Assembly: GCF_014633365.1 (NCBI RefSeq)
Contig: NW_026267112.1
Coordinates: forward strand, 1-64,000
Reading direction: 5' to 3'
Origin: Diospyros lotus
Taxonomy: Eukaryota; Streptophyta; Magnoliopsida; Ericales; Ebenaceae
Length of the DNA stretch: 64,000 bases
Shown here piece by piece: positions 13,101 to 25,017 of this stretch. Position 1 is the first letter of the stretch. Every line of letters begins with the position of its first letter. A program made the translations under genes and the position numbers. The notes below the pieces were generated by a model that made no database searches, was not told the DNA's origin, and saw nothing but the letters and a program-made list of their open reading frames with translations.

Positions 13101-16100
13101 TGATTGAACAAAGTTGACGCTTTCTTCTTTCAAGAGTTGTACAATGGACCCATGGCTAAAACTCAAGTTTTCTAAACTTCCCGAAATCCAAAATTAAACT
13201 TTCTTTAGCGTAATTAGTTTATCAAAATGTCGTCTTTCACCAAGATTTGGAATCGTCAAAAGCAATTAAGTCAATTTTGATATATCGTTGATTGAACAAA
13301 GTTGACGCTTTCTTCTTTCAAGAGTTGTACAATGGACCCATGGCTAAAACACAAGTTTTCTAAACTTCCCGAAATCCAAAATTGAACTTTCTTTAGCGTA
13401 ATTAGTTTATCAAAATGTCGTCTTTCACCAAGATTTGGAATCGTCAAAAGCAATTAAGTCAATTTTGAGATATCGTTGATTGAACAAAGTTGACTCTTTC
13501 TTGTTTCAAGTGTTCTACAATGGACCCATGGCTAAAACACAAGTTTTCTAAACTTCCGAAATCCAAAATGAACTTTCTTTAGCGTAATTAGTTTATCAAA
13601 ATGTCGTCTTTCACCAAGATTTGGAATCGTCAAAAGCAATTAAGTCAATTTTGAGATATCGTTGATTGAACAAAGTTGACGCTTTCTTCTTTCAAGAGTT
13701 GTACAATGGACCCATGGCTAAAACTCAAGTTTTCTAAACTTCCTGAAATCCAAAATTAAACTTTCTTTAGCGTAATTAGTTTATCAAAATGTCGTCTTTC
13801 ACCAAGATTTGGAATCGTCAAAAGCAATTAAGTCAATTTTGAGATATCGTTGATTGAACAAAGTTGACTCTTTCTTGTTTCAAGTGTTCTACATTGGACC
13901 CATGGCTAAAACACAAGTTTTCTAAACTTCCTGAAATCCAAAACTGAACTTTCTTTAGCATAATTAGTTTATCAAAATGTCGTCTTTCACCAAGATTTGG
14001 AATCGTCAAAAGCAATTAAGTCAATTTTGAGATATCGTTGATTGAACAAAGTTGACGCTTTCTTCTTTCAAGAGTTGAACAATGGACCCATGGCTAAAAC
14101 ACAAGTTTTCTAAACTTCCCGAAATCCAAAATTGAACTTTCTTTAGCGTAATTAGTTTATCAAAATGTCGTCTTTCACCAAGATTTGGAATCGTCAAAAG
14201 CAATTAAGTCAATTTTGATATATCGTTGATTGAACAAAGTTGACGCTTTCTTCTTTCAAGAGTTGTACAATGGACCCATGGCTAAAACACAAGTTTTCTA
14301 AACTTCCGAAATCCAAAATTGAACTTTCTTTAGCGTAATTAGTTTATCAAAATGTCGTCTTTCACCAAGATTTGGAATCGTCAAAAGCAATTAAGTCAAT
14401 TTTGAGATATCGTTGATTGAACAAAGTTGACGCTTTCTTCTTTCAAGAGTTGAACAATGGACCCATGGCTAAAACACAAGTTTTCTAAACTTCCCGAAAT
14501 CCAAAATTGAACTTTCTTTAGCGTAATTAGTTTATCAAAATGTCGTCTTTCACCAAGATTTGGAATCGTCAAAAGCAATTAAGTCAATTTTGATATATCG
14601 TTGATTGAACAAAGTTGACGCTTTCTTCTTTCAAGAGTTGTACAATGGACCCATGGCTAAAACTCAAGTTTTCTAAACTTCCCGAAATCGAAAATTAAAC
14701 TTTCTTTAGCGTAATTAGTTTATCAAAATGTCGTCTTTCACCAAGATTTGGAATCGTCAAAAGCAATTAAGTCAATTTTGAGATATCGTTGATTGAACAA
14801 AGTTGACGCTTTCTTCTTTCAAGAGTTGTACAATGGACCCATGGCTAAAACTCAAGTTTTCTAAACTTCCCGAAATCCAAAATTAAACTTTCTTTAGCGT
14901 AATTAGTTTATCAAAATGTCGTCTTTCACCAAGATTTGGAATCGTCAAAAGCAATTAAGTCAATTTTGAGATATCGTTGATTGAACAAAGTTGACTCTTT
15001 CTTGTTTCAAGTGTTCTACATTGGACCCATGGCTAAAACTCAAGTTTTCTAAACTTCCCGAAATCCAAAATTGAACTTTCTTTAGCGTAATTAGTTTATC
15101 AAAATGTCGTCTTTCACCAAGATTTGGAATCGTCAAAAGCAATTAAGTCAATTTTGAGATATCGTTGATTGAACAAAGTTGACTCTTTCTTCTTTCAAGA
15201 GTTCTACAATGGACCCATGGCTAAAACTCAAGTTTTCTAAACTTCCGAAATCCAAAATTAAACTTTCTTTAGCGTAATTAGTTTATCAAAATGTCGTCTT
15301 TCACCAAGATTTGGAATCGTCAAAAGCAATTAAGTCAATTTTGAGATATCGTTGATTGAACAAAGTTGACGCTTTCTTCTTTCAAGATTTGAACAATGGA
15401 CCCATGGCTAAAACACAAGTTTTCTAAACTTCCCGAAATCCAAAATTGAACTTTCTTTAGCGTAATTAGTTTATCAAAATGTCGTCTTTCACCAAGATTT
15501 GGAATCGTCAAAAGCAATTAAGTCAATTTTGAGATATCGTTGATTGAACAAAGTTGACTCTTTCTTGTTTCAAGTGTTCTACAATGGACCCATGGCTAAA
15601 ACTCAAGTTTTCTAAACTTCTCGAAATCCAAAATTGAACTTTCTTTAGCGTAATTAGTTTATCAAAATGTCGTCTTTCACCAAGATTTGGAATCGTCAAA
15701 AGCAATTAAGTCAATTTTGAGATATCGTTGATTGAACAAAGTTGACGCTTTCTTCTTTCAAGAGTTGTACAATGGACCCATGGCTAAAACACAAGTTTTC
15801 TAAACTTCCCGAAATCCAAAATTGAACTTTCTTTAGCGTAATTAGTTTATCAAAATGTCGTCTTTCACCAAGATTTGGAATCGTCAAAAGCAATTAAGTC
15901 AATTTTGAGATATCGTTGATTGAACAAAGTTGACTCTTTCTTGTTTCAAGTGTTCTACATTGGACCCATGGCTAAAACTCAAGTTTTCTAAACTTCCCGA
16001 AATCCAAAATTGAACTTTCTTTAGCGTAATTAGTTTATCAAAATGTCGTCTTTCACCAAGATTTGGAATCGTCAAAAGCAATTAAGTCAATTTTGAGATA

Positions 16101-19100
16101 TCGTTGATTGAACAAAGTTGACGCTTTCTTCTTTCAAGAGTTGTACAATGGACCCATGGCTAAAACTCAAGTTTTCTAAACTTCCCGAAATCCAAAATTG
16201 AACTTTCTTTAGCGTAATTAGTTTATCAAAATGTCGTCTTTCACCAAGATTTGGAATCGTCAAAAGCAATTAAGTCAATTTTGAGATATCGTTGATTGAA
16301 CAAAGTTGACGCTTTCTTCTTTCAAGAGTTGTACAATGGACCCATGGCTAAAACTCAAGTTTTCTAAACTTCCCGAAATCCAAAATTGAACTTTCTTTAG
16401 CGTAATTAGTTTATCAAAATGTCGTCTTTCACCAAGATTTGGAATCGTCAAAAGCAATTAAGTCAATTTTGATATATCGTTGATTGAACAAAGTTGACGC
16501 TTTCTTCTTTCAAGAGTTGTACAATGGACCCATGGCTAAAACTCAAGTTTTCTAAACTTCCCGAAATCCAAAATTAAACTTTCTTTAGCGTAATTAGTTT
16601 ATCAAAATGTCGTCTTTCACCAAGATTTGGAATCGTCAAAAGCAATTAAGTCAATTTTGAGATATCGTTGATTGAACAAAGTTGACGCTTTCTTCTTTCA
16701 AGTGTTCTACATTGGACCCATGGCTAAAACTCAAGTTTTCTAAACTTCCCGAAATCCAAAACTGAACTTTCTTTAGCATAATTAGTTTATCAAAATGTCG
16801 TCTTTCACCAAGATTTGGAATCGTCAAAAGCAATTAAGTCAATTTTGAGATATCGTTGATTGAACAAAGTTGACGCTTTCTTCTTTCAAGAGTTGTACAA
16901 TGGACCCATGGCTAAAACTCAAGTTTTCTAAACTTCCCGAAATCCAAAATTAAACTTTCTTTAGCGTAATTAGTTTATCAAAATGTCGTCTTTCACCAAG
17001 ATTTGGAATCGTCAAAAGCAATTAAGTCAATTTTGAGATATCGTTGATTGAACAAAGTTGACGCTTTCTTCTTTCAAGAGTTGTACAATGGACCCATGGC
17101 TAAAACTCAAGTTTTCTAAACTTCCCGAAATCCAAAATTGAACTTTCTTTAGCGTAATTAGTTTATCAAAATGTCGTCTTTCACCAAGATTTGGAATCGT
17201 CAAAAGCAATTAAGTCAATTTTGAGATATCGTTGATTGAACAAAGTTGACGCTTTCTTCTTTCAAGAGTTGTACAATGGACCCATGGCTAAAACTCAAGT
17301 TTTCTAAACTTCCCGAAATCCAAAATTGAACTTTCTTTAGCGTAATTAGTTTATCAAAATGTCGTCTTTCACCAAGATTTGGAATCGTCAAAAGCAATTA
17401 AGTCAATTTTGATATATCGTTGATTGAACAAAGTTGACGCTTTCTTCTTTCAAGAGTTGTACAATGGACCCATGGCTAAAACTCAAGTTTTCTAAACTTC
17501 CCGAAATCCAAAATTGAACTTTCTTTAGCGTAATTAGTTTATCAAAATGTCGTCTTTCACCAAGATTTGGAATCGTCAAAAGCAATTAAGTCAATTTTGA
17601 GATATCGTTGATTGAACAAAGTTGACTCTTTCTTGTTTCAAGTGTTCTACATTGGACCCATGGCTAAAACACAAGTTTTCTAAACTTCCTGAAATCCAAA
17701 ACTGAACTTTCTTTAGAGTAATTAGTTTATCAAAATGTCGTCTTTCACATAGATTTGGAATCGTCAAAAGCAATTAAGTCAATTTTGAGATATCGTTGAT
17801 TGAACAAAGTTGACGCTTTCTTCTTTCAAGAGTTGTACGATGGACCCATGGCTAAAACTCAAGTTTTCTAAACTTCCTGAAATCCAAAATTAAACTTTCT
17901 TTAGCGTAATTAGTTTATCAAAATGTCGTCTTTCACTAAGAATTGGAATTGTCAAAAGAAATTAAGTCAATTTTGAGATATCGTTGATTGAACAAAGTTG
18001 ACTCTTTCTTGTTTCAAGTGTTCTACATTGGACCCATGGCTAAAACACAAGTTTTCTGAATTTCCTGAAATCCAAAACTGAACTTTCTTTAGCATAATTA
18101 GTTTATCAAAATGTCGTCTTTCACCAAGATTTGGAATCGTCAAAAGCAATTAAGTCAATTTTGAGATATCGTTGATTGAACAAAGTTTACGCTTTCTTCT
18201 TTCAAGAGTTGAACAATGGACCCATGGCTAAAACACAAGTTTTCTAAACTTCCCGAAATCCAAAATTGAACTTTCTTTAGCGTAATTAGTTGATCAAAAT
18301 GTCGTTTTTCACCAAGATTTGGAATCGTCAAAAGCAATTAAGTCAATTTTGATATATCGTTGATTGAACAAAGTTGACGCTTTCTTCTTTCAAGAGTTGA
18401 ACAATGGACCCATGGCTAAAACACAAGTTTTCTAAACTTCTCGAAATCCAAAATTGAACTTTCTTTAGCGTAATTAGTTTATCAAAATGTCATCTTTCAC
18501 CAAGATTCGGAATCGTCAAAAGCAATTAAGTCAATTTTGAGATATCGTTGATTGAACAAAGTTTACGCTTTCTTCTTTCAAGATTTGAACAATGGACCCA
18601 TGGCTAAAACACAAGTTTTCTAAACTTCCCGAAATCCAAAATTGAACTTTCTTTAGCGTAATTAGTTTATCAAAATGTCGTTTTTGACCAAGATTTGGAA
18701 TCGTCAAAAGCAATTAAGTCAATTTTGATATATCGTTGATTGAACAAAGTTGACGCTTTCTTCTTTCAAGAGTTGTACAATGGACCCATGGCTAAAACTC
18801 AAGTTTTCTAAACTTCCCGAAATCGAAAATTAAACTTTCTTTAGCGTAATTAGTTTATCAAAATGTCGTCTTTCACCAAGATTTGGAATCGTCAAAAGCA
18901 ATTAAGTCAATTTTGAGATATCGTTGATTGAACAAAGTTGACGCTTTCTTCTTTCGAGAGTTGTACAATGGACCCATGGCTAAAACTCAAGTTTTCTAAA
19001 CTTCCCGAAATCCAAAATTAAACTTTCTTTAGCGTAATTAGTTTATCAAAATGTCGTCTTTCACCAACATTTGGAATCGTCAAAAGCAATTAAGTCAATT

Positions 19101-22100
19101 TTGAGATATCATTGATTGAACAAAGTTGACTCTTTCTTGTTTCAAGTGTTCTACATTGAACCCATGGCTAAAACTTAAGTTTTCTAAACTTCCTGAAATC
19201 CAAAACTGAACTTTCTTTAGCATAATTAGTTTATCAAAATGTCATCTTTCACCAAGATTTGGAATCGTCAAAAGCAATTAAGTCAATTTTGAGATATCGT
19301 TCATTGAACAAAGTTGACTTTTTCTTGTTTCAAGTGTCCTACAGTGGACCCATGGCTAAAACTCAAGTTTTCTAAACTTCCGAAATCCAAAATTAAACTT
19401 TCTTTAGCGTAATTAGCTTATAAAAATGTCGTCTTTCACCAAGATTTGGAATCGTCGAAAGCAATTAAGTCAATTTTGAGATATCGTTGATTGAACAAAG
19501 TTGACGCTTTGTTCTTTCAAGAGTTGTACAATGGACCCATGGCTAAAACACAAGTTTTCTAAACTTCCCGAAATCCAAAATTGAACATTCTTTAGCGTAA
19601 TGAGTTTATCAAAATGTCGTCTTTCACCAAGATTTGGAATCGTCAAAAGCAATTAAGTCAATTTTGAGATATCGTTGATTGAACAAAGTTGACTCTTTCT
19701 TGTTTCAAGTGTTCTACATTGGACCCAAGGCTAAAACCCAAGTTTTCTAAACTTCCTGAAATCCAAAGCTGAACTTTTTTTAGCATAATTAGTTTATCAA
19801 AATGTCGTCTTTCACCAAGATTTGGAATCGTCAAAAGCAATTAAGTCAATTTTGAGATATCGTTGATTGAACAAAGTTGACGCTTTCTTCTTTCAAGAGT
19901 TGTACAATGGACCCATGGCTAAAACACAAGTTTTCTAAACTTCCCGAAATCCAAAATTGAACATTCTTTAGCGTAATGAGTTTATCAAAATGTCGTCTTT
20001 CACCAAGATTTGGAATCGTCAAAAGCAATTAAGTCAATTTTGAGATATCGTTGATTGAACAAAGTTGACTCTTTCTTGTTTCAAGTGTTCTACATTGGAC
20101 CCATGGCTAAAACCCAAGTTTTCTAAACTTCCCAAAATCCAAAATTGAACATTCTTTAGCGTAATTAGTTTATCAAAATGTCATTTTTCATCAAGATTTG
20201 GAATCGTCAAAAGCAATTAAGTCAATTTTGATATATCGTTGATTGAACAAAGTTGACGCTTTCTTCTTTCAAGAGTTGTACAATGGACCCATGGCTAAAA
20301 CTCAAGTTTTCTAAACTTCCCGAAATCGAAAATTAAACTTTCTTTAGCGTAATTAGTTTATCAAAATGTCGTCTTTCACCAAGATTTGGAATCGTCAAAA
20401 GCAATTAAGTCAATTTTGAGATATCGTTGATTGAACAAAGTTGACGCTTTCTTCTTTCAAGAGTTGTACAATGGACCCATGGCTAAAACTCAAGTTTTCT
20501 AAACTTCCCGAAATCCAAAACTGAACTTTCTTTAGCGTAATTAGTTTATCAAAATGTCGTCTTTCACCAAGATTTGGAATCGTCAAAAGCAATTAAGTCA
20601 ATTTTGATATATCGTTGATTGAACAAAGTTGACGCTTTCTTCTTTCAAGAGTTGTACAATGGACCCATGGCTAAAACTCAAGTTTTCTAAACTTCCCGAA
20701 ATCCAAAATTAAACTTTCTTTAGCGTAATTAGTTTATCAAAATGTCGTCTTTCACCAAGATTTGGAATCGTCAAAAGCAATTAAGTCAATTTTGAGATAT
20801 CGTTGATTGAACAAAGTTGACGCTTTCTTCTTTCAAGAGTTGTACAATGGACCCATTGCTAAAACTCAAGTTTTCTAAACTTCCCGAAATCCGAAATTAA
20901 ACTTTCTTTAGCGTAATTAGTTTATCAAAATGTCGTCTTTCACCAAGATTTGGAATCGTCAAAAGCAATTAAGTCAATTTTGATTTATCGTTGATTGAAC
21001 AAAGTTTACGCTTTATTCTTTGAAGAGTTGAACAATGGACCCATGGCTAAAACACAAGTTTTCTAAACTTCCCGAAATCCAAAATTGAACTTTCTTTAGC
21101 GTAATTAGTTTATCAAAATGTCGTTTTTCAACAAGATTTGGAATCGTCAAAACCAATTAAGTCAATTTTGATATCTCGTTGATTGAACAAAGTTGACGCT
21201 TTCTTATTTCAAGAGTTGTACAATGGACCCATGGCTAAAATTCAAGTTTTCTAAACTTCCCGAAATCCAAAATTGAACTTTCTTTAGCGTAATTAGTTTA
21301 TCAAAATGTCGTCTTTCACCAAGATTTCGAATCGTCAAAAGCAATTAAGTCAATTTTGAGATATCGTTCATTGAACAAAGTTGACTTTTTCTTGTTTCAA
21401 GTGTTCTACAGTGGACCCATGGCTAAAATTCAAGTTTTCTAAACTTCCCGAAATCCAAAATTAAACTTTCTTTAGCGTAATTAGTTTATCAAAATGTCGT
21501 CTTTCACCAAGATTTGGAATCGTCAAAAGCAATTAAGTCAATTTTGATTTATCGTTGATTGAACAAAGTTTACGCTTTATTCTTTGAAGAGTTGAACAAT
21601 GGACCCATGGCTAAAACACAAGTTTTCTAAACTTCCCGAAATCCAAAATTGAACTTTCTTTAGCGTAATTAGTTTATCAAAATGTCGTCTTTCACCAAGA
21701 TTTGGAATCGTCAAAAGCAATTAAGTCAATTTTGAGATATCGTTGATTGAACAAAGTTGACTCTTTCTTGTTTCAAGTGTTCTACATTGGACCCATGGCT
21801 AAAACACAAGTTTTCTAAACTTCCTGAAATCCAAAACTGAACTTTCTTTAGAATAATTAGTTTATCAAAATGTCATCTTTCACATAGATTTGGAATCGTC
21901 AAAAGCAATTAAGTCAATTTTGAGATATCGTTGATTGAACAAAGTTGACGCTTTCTTCTTTCAAGAGTTGTACGATGGACCCATGGCTAAAACTCAAGTT
22001 TTCTAAACTTCCTGAAATCCAAAATTAAACTTTCTTTAGCGTAATTAGTTTATCAAAATGTCGTCTTTCACTAAGAATTGGAATTGTCAAAAGAAATTAA

Positions 22101-22960
22101 GTCAATTTTGAGATATCGTTGATTGAACAAAGTTGACTCTTTCTTGTTTCAAGTGTTCTACATTGGACCCATGGCTAAAACACAAGTTTTCTGAATTTCC
22201 TGAAATCCAAAACTGAACTTTCTTTAGCATAATTAGTTTATCAAAATGTCGTCTTTCACCAAGATTTGGAATCGTCAAAAGCAATTAAGTCAATTTTGAG
22301 ATATCGTTGATTGAACAAAGTTTACGCTTTCTTCTTTCAAGAGTTGAACAATGGACCCATGGCTAAAACACAAGTTTTCTAAACTTCCCGAAATCCAAAA
22401 TTGAACTTTCTTTAGCGTAATTAGTTGATCAAAATGTCGTTTTTCACCAAGATTTGGAATCGTCAAAAGCAATTAAGTCAATTTTGATATATCGTTGATT
22501 GAACAAAGTTGACGCTTTCTTCTTTCAAGAGTTGAACAATGGACCCATGGCTAAAACACAAGTTTTCTAAACTTCTCGAAATCCAAAATTGAACTTTCTT
22601 TAGCGTAATTAGTTTATCAAAATGTCATCTTTCACCAAGATTCGGAATCGTCAAAAGCAATTAAGTCAATTTTGAGATATCGTTGATTGAACAAAGTTTA
22701 CGCTTTCTTCTTTCAAGATTTGAACAATGGACCCATGGCTAAAACACAAGTTTTCTAAACTTCCCGAAATCCAAAATTGAACTTTCTTTAGCGTAATTAG
22801 TTTATCAAAATGTCGTTTTTGACCAAGATTTGGAATCGTCAAAAGCAATTAAGTCAATTTTGATATATCGTTGATTGAACAAAGTTGACGCTTTCTTCTT
22901 TCAAGAGTTGTACAATGGACCCATGGCTAAAACTCAAGTTTTCTAAACTTCCCGAAATCG
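10183..22960. repeat. Higher-order repeat of the satellite (about 4.1-4.5 kb unit)
   Basis: A rare marker base (G in CGAAATCGAAAATT instead of CCAAAATT) lies at 10183, 14690, 18825 and 22960. The last three are exactly 4,135 bp apart, i.e. 22 monomers minus 1 bp; the first step is 4,507 bp, about 24 monomers. Other markers step with it: a GCATAATTAG/CCTGAAATCC-type monomer starts near 9325, 13833, 17967 and 22102. Monomer variants are therefore ordered in blocks, not random. The marker also occurs off-register at 2479 and 20328, so the order is imperfect. Units were found by reading and comparing markers, not by alignment. Confidence 0.8.
17485..18948. repeat. Satellite segment, copy 1 of a 1.46-kb near-identical pair
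   Basis: This stretch of nearly eight monomers matches 21620-23083 at a constant offset of 4,135 bp. Shared private changes include CACATAGATTTGG (17746 and 21881), TGTACGATGG, CTGAATTTCCTG, AGTTGATCAAAATG, GTTTTTGACC and the CGAAATCGAAA marker. I noticed only two differences, near 17715 (TAGAGTAA/TAGAATAA) and 17739 (GTCGTC/GTCATC). It is the clearest local evidence for a recent higher-order duplication. Confidence 0.85.
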
Positions 22961-23083
22961 AAAATTAAACTTTCTTTAGCGTAATTAGTTTATCAAAATG
23001 TCGTCTTTCACCAAGATTTGGAATCGTCAAAAGCAATTAAGTCAATTTTGAGATATCGTTGATTGAACAAAGTTGACTCTTTC
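21620..23083. repeat. Satellite segment, copy 2 of a 1.46-kb near-identical pair
   Basis: Second copy of 17485-18948, 4,135 bp downstream. It ends about 30 bp before the retrotransposon: at 23084 this copy switches to a block-B monomer, while copy 1 continues as block A with a private TTTCGAGAG. The preceding monomers also differ between copies, which sets the left edge. Confidence 0.85.
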
Positions 23084-23382
23084 TTGTTTCAAGTGTTCTA
23101 CATTGGACCCATGTGTAATACCCTAAAACTTGTAAGCTATTTCTATTTAATAAATTAAACGATTTCCCGATTTTCTTTAGGTTCTCAAAGACTTGGGAAT
23201 TTGTGAGATTCAAGGATCTTTAGGGGACTTAAGGGCAATGGACTTCAAAGTTCATTTAAACCTAACTTTGGATTCCAAAACGATATCAAAAGTGGCTGTG
23301 GATTTCAAACCCGAATTAAATTCAATTAATGGACACATGTCACCATATGGATGGAGACACATGGGTAGAAATGATTACATGG

Positions 23383-23745
23383 ACACGTGGCGTAATTTGG
23401 ATGGAAAATTAAAAGTAATAATTAAACACCAATCTCGAGGGACACGTGGCACCGTAGGATGGAAGCAATGATGAAGGCTCACATCTTGAGGGACACATGT
23501 CGTAGTAGGAAGAAAGTAATAATGAAAGCTCATATCTCGAGGACACGTGGCGCCGTAGGATGAAAGCAATCATTACGGCTCAAATCTCCATAACATGTGG
23601 CGAAAATTCATTCGTTAAAGGGTTAAAAATGTCATGATAAGGCTCATATCTCAAGAGCCACTTGTCACCATGGGAAGAAAGCAATAATTAGGGTGTAAAT
23701 CTCAAGTGCCAAGTGTCACCATCTTAGAAAGCCAAGTGTCACAAT
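23383..23745 (+). promoter_or_regulatory. U3 degenerate 50-bp repeats with ACGTGGC motifs
   Basis: Motifs of the form ACACGTGGC or ACACATGTC recur at 23383, 23442, 23493, 23543 and 23593 (steps of 59, 51, 50 and 50 bp). Related CTTGTCACC/AGTGTCACC copies follow at 23661 and 23712. Each is flanked by similar text (CTCATATCTCGAGG before, GTAGGATGRAAGCAAT after). ACGTGGC is the core of plant G-box/ABRE elements bound by bZIP factors. Upstream of the TATA box these could act as enhancers; that role is inferred. Confidence 0.6.
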
Positions 23746-23764
23746 CCTATGGATTTAAGGGCAC

Positions 23765-23772
23765 TATATAAG
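23765..23772 (+). promoter_or_regulatory. LTR TATA box
   Basis: TATATAAG lies 651 bp into the LTR, just after the U3 repeats. This is the expected place for the RNA polymerase II promoter of the element, with transcription probably starting about 25-35 bp downstream. The partial 3' LTR stops being LTR-like about 20 bp before the equivalent position, so it has no copy of this box. Confidence 0.75.
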
Positions 23773-25004
23773 AATGCCTTGGGTTGGGTTTTTGACCACC
23801 AAATTAAGGGGGTAAGTTTCTTATAAAGGAGGGGAAACTCTGCTGTAAAGAAGGAAAGGAAACCCTGCCCGAGTAGGAGCCAAAAGCAAGCCGTTGGAAG
23901 GCACGAGCCCCTTGAAATCCGTGCAAAACAGTAACCAAAACTGCAAGGTAAGCTCATCTTCTTTCTGTAACCACGTAGAGGGTTGAAAGAGGAGTCCGTA
24001 GGTTCAAACGGCACTCGAATCGGAGTTAAAATGAGAGAGTTATGCCCGTTTTAATTTTCAGGGTCGGAAGTCCGTCTGGCGCGTGAGCCGCACGCGCCCA
24101 ACAGAGCTGCGCGTCCAGGCGCGTGGCCGACATTGTGGGAGCGCGTGTGGGCGCGTTATAGGTCTTCTTGGCTTGAAATTTTTCATGAAAACTCATAATT
24201 TTAGTAGCTACTTATATATCTAAACTTATTTTAGGTTTGGATACAAAAAGGTCTCGGTTCTTATAGAACAGTCCACTTGGAGCGACGTTTGGCCGTGAAT
24301 TTGTGCAACCAAGAAGTGGGAAGCTTCGGTGAGTGGTTTCTAAACTGTATTTCTTACATGTTGTGCATATTATTGAGCATGATGGCGGTGATTACATGTG
24401 CATATCATGTTATTTCGTTTGATACGCATGTTTCTTTCCATTTGTTCATGCATCACTACGTGTGGCTTGTGACTAGTTGTGAATATCATGGGTGAAGGGA
24501 GTCTTCACTTGGCCATGTTGTTAGGCTGTGTTACATGATAAGGTTGGCAGGGGTGATTGCAACACCCTGGCGTCACATCCACCTGGAGCATACATCTCTG
24601 CATTTTGCATTTGCACGCATGAAGTTATTTTAACCCTCACTTAGATTTAACGATCTAACCCGGGTGTTCATACCCCTGGAATATTCAAATGTTCCAGATC
24701 TGTCAGGCTCGGGCTCAAAGGGAGAAGGCCTAGAGGCGGCGCGAGTGTAGTTATCTTGTTTAGGCGTCTCTTATGATGTTGTAGTATGTTACAAGATTTG
24801 TACTCTTAACTTTGACAATATTTTGTCTCGTGGAGAATGAAGTCTACTTTCCCTGCTATCTTGATAAATTGTGTGTGAATGTTTATTTTATGGAAGTCCC
24901 AACATTTCAGGTTACGATCCTTACTGTAGTATATGGGATTTCCTTAACGCCCGTGTAAATATTATAGTACCTTATATACTATCTTGGGGTTGGGGCGTTA
25001 CAGT

Positions 25005-25017
25005 TGGTATCAGAGCC
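25005..25017 (+). other. Primer-binding site for initiator Met-tRNA
   Basis: TGGTATCAGAGCC begins two bases after the LTR end. It is complementary over 13 nt to the 3' end of plant tRNA-iMet including CCA, the usual minus-strand primer of plant gypsy elements. It fixes the LTR boundary and the + orientation. Confidence 0.93.

Larger units (their letters stand above)
1..23113. repeat. 188-bp satellite array, left arm (heterogeneous)
   Basis: Head-to-tail AT-rich monomers of about 188 bp, roughly 123 copies, with no other sequence between them. Landmarks in each monomer are an NcoI site (CCATGG), the dyad AAGTTTTCTAAACTT, CCAAGATTTGG, and GATATCGTTGATTG. Monomers differ by recurrent variants: block A (TTCTTTCAAGAGTTGTACAA) versus block B (TTGTTTCAAGTGTTCTACAT), CTCAAG versus CACAAG, TAAAC versus TGAAC, CCCGAAATC versus CCGAAATC or CCTGAAATC, and GAGATATCG versus GATATATCG. 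Monomers at about 17.6-22.7 kb carry the most private changes. Monomer length, AT richness, homogenisation and a chromovirus insertion fit a plant centromeric or pericentromeric satellite. That location is inferred; no kinetochore mark is visible in sequence. Confidence 0.97.
23114..25002 (+). repeat. 5' long terminal repeat (1,889 bp)
   Basis: It begins TGTAATACCC and ends GGGGCGTTACA, so the ends form the usual TGTAA/TTACA short inverted repeat. The start is set by the second copy at 30217, directly after the PPT; the end is set by the PBS two bases downstream. U3 holds about 50-bp degenerate repeats (23383-23745) and a TATA box (23765). The R region should start near 23795. A GC-rich block at 24064-24160 and two splice-donor-like sites follow. 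The short ORFs here start at TTG and look non-coding. Confidence 0.95.

Noticed and set aside
23109..23113. CCATG as a confirmed target-site duplication
   Set aside because: CCATG occurs in every monomer and the right LTR end is missing, so a duplication cannot be shown.
23193..23471. 92-codon + strand ORF in the 5' LTR, and its 70-codon counterpart at 30296-30508
   Set aside because: Both start at TTG within U3 upstream of the promoter. The counterpart only copies LTR sequence and diverges where the mosaic begins.
24277..24495. 72-codon + strand ORF in the LTR
   Set aside because: TTG start, no recognisable domain, hydrophobic His/Cys-rich composition from AT-rich LTR text.
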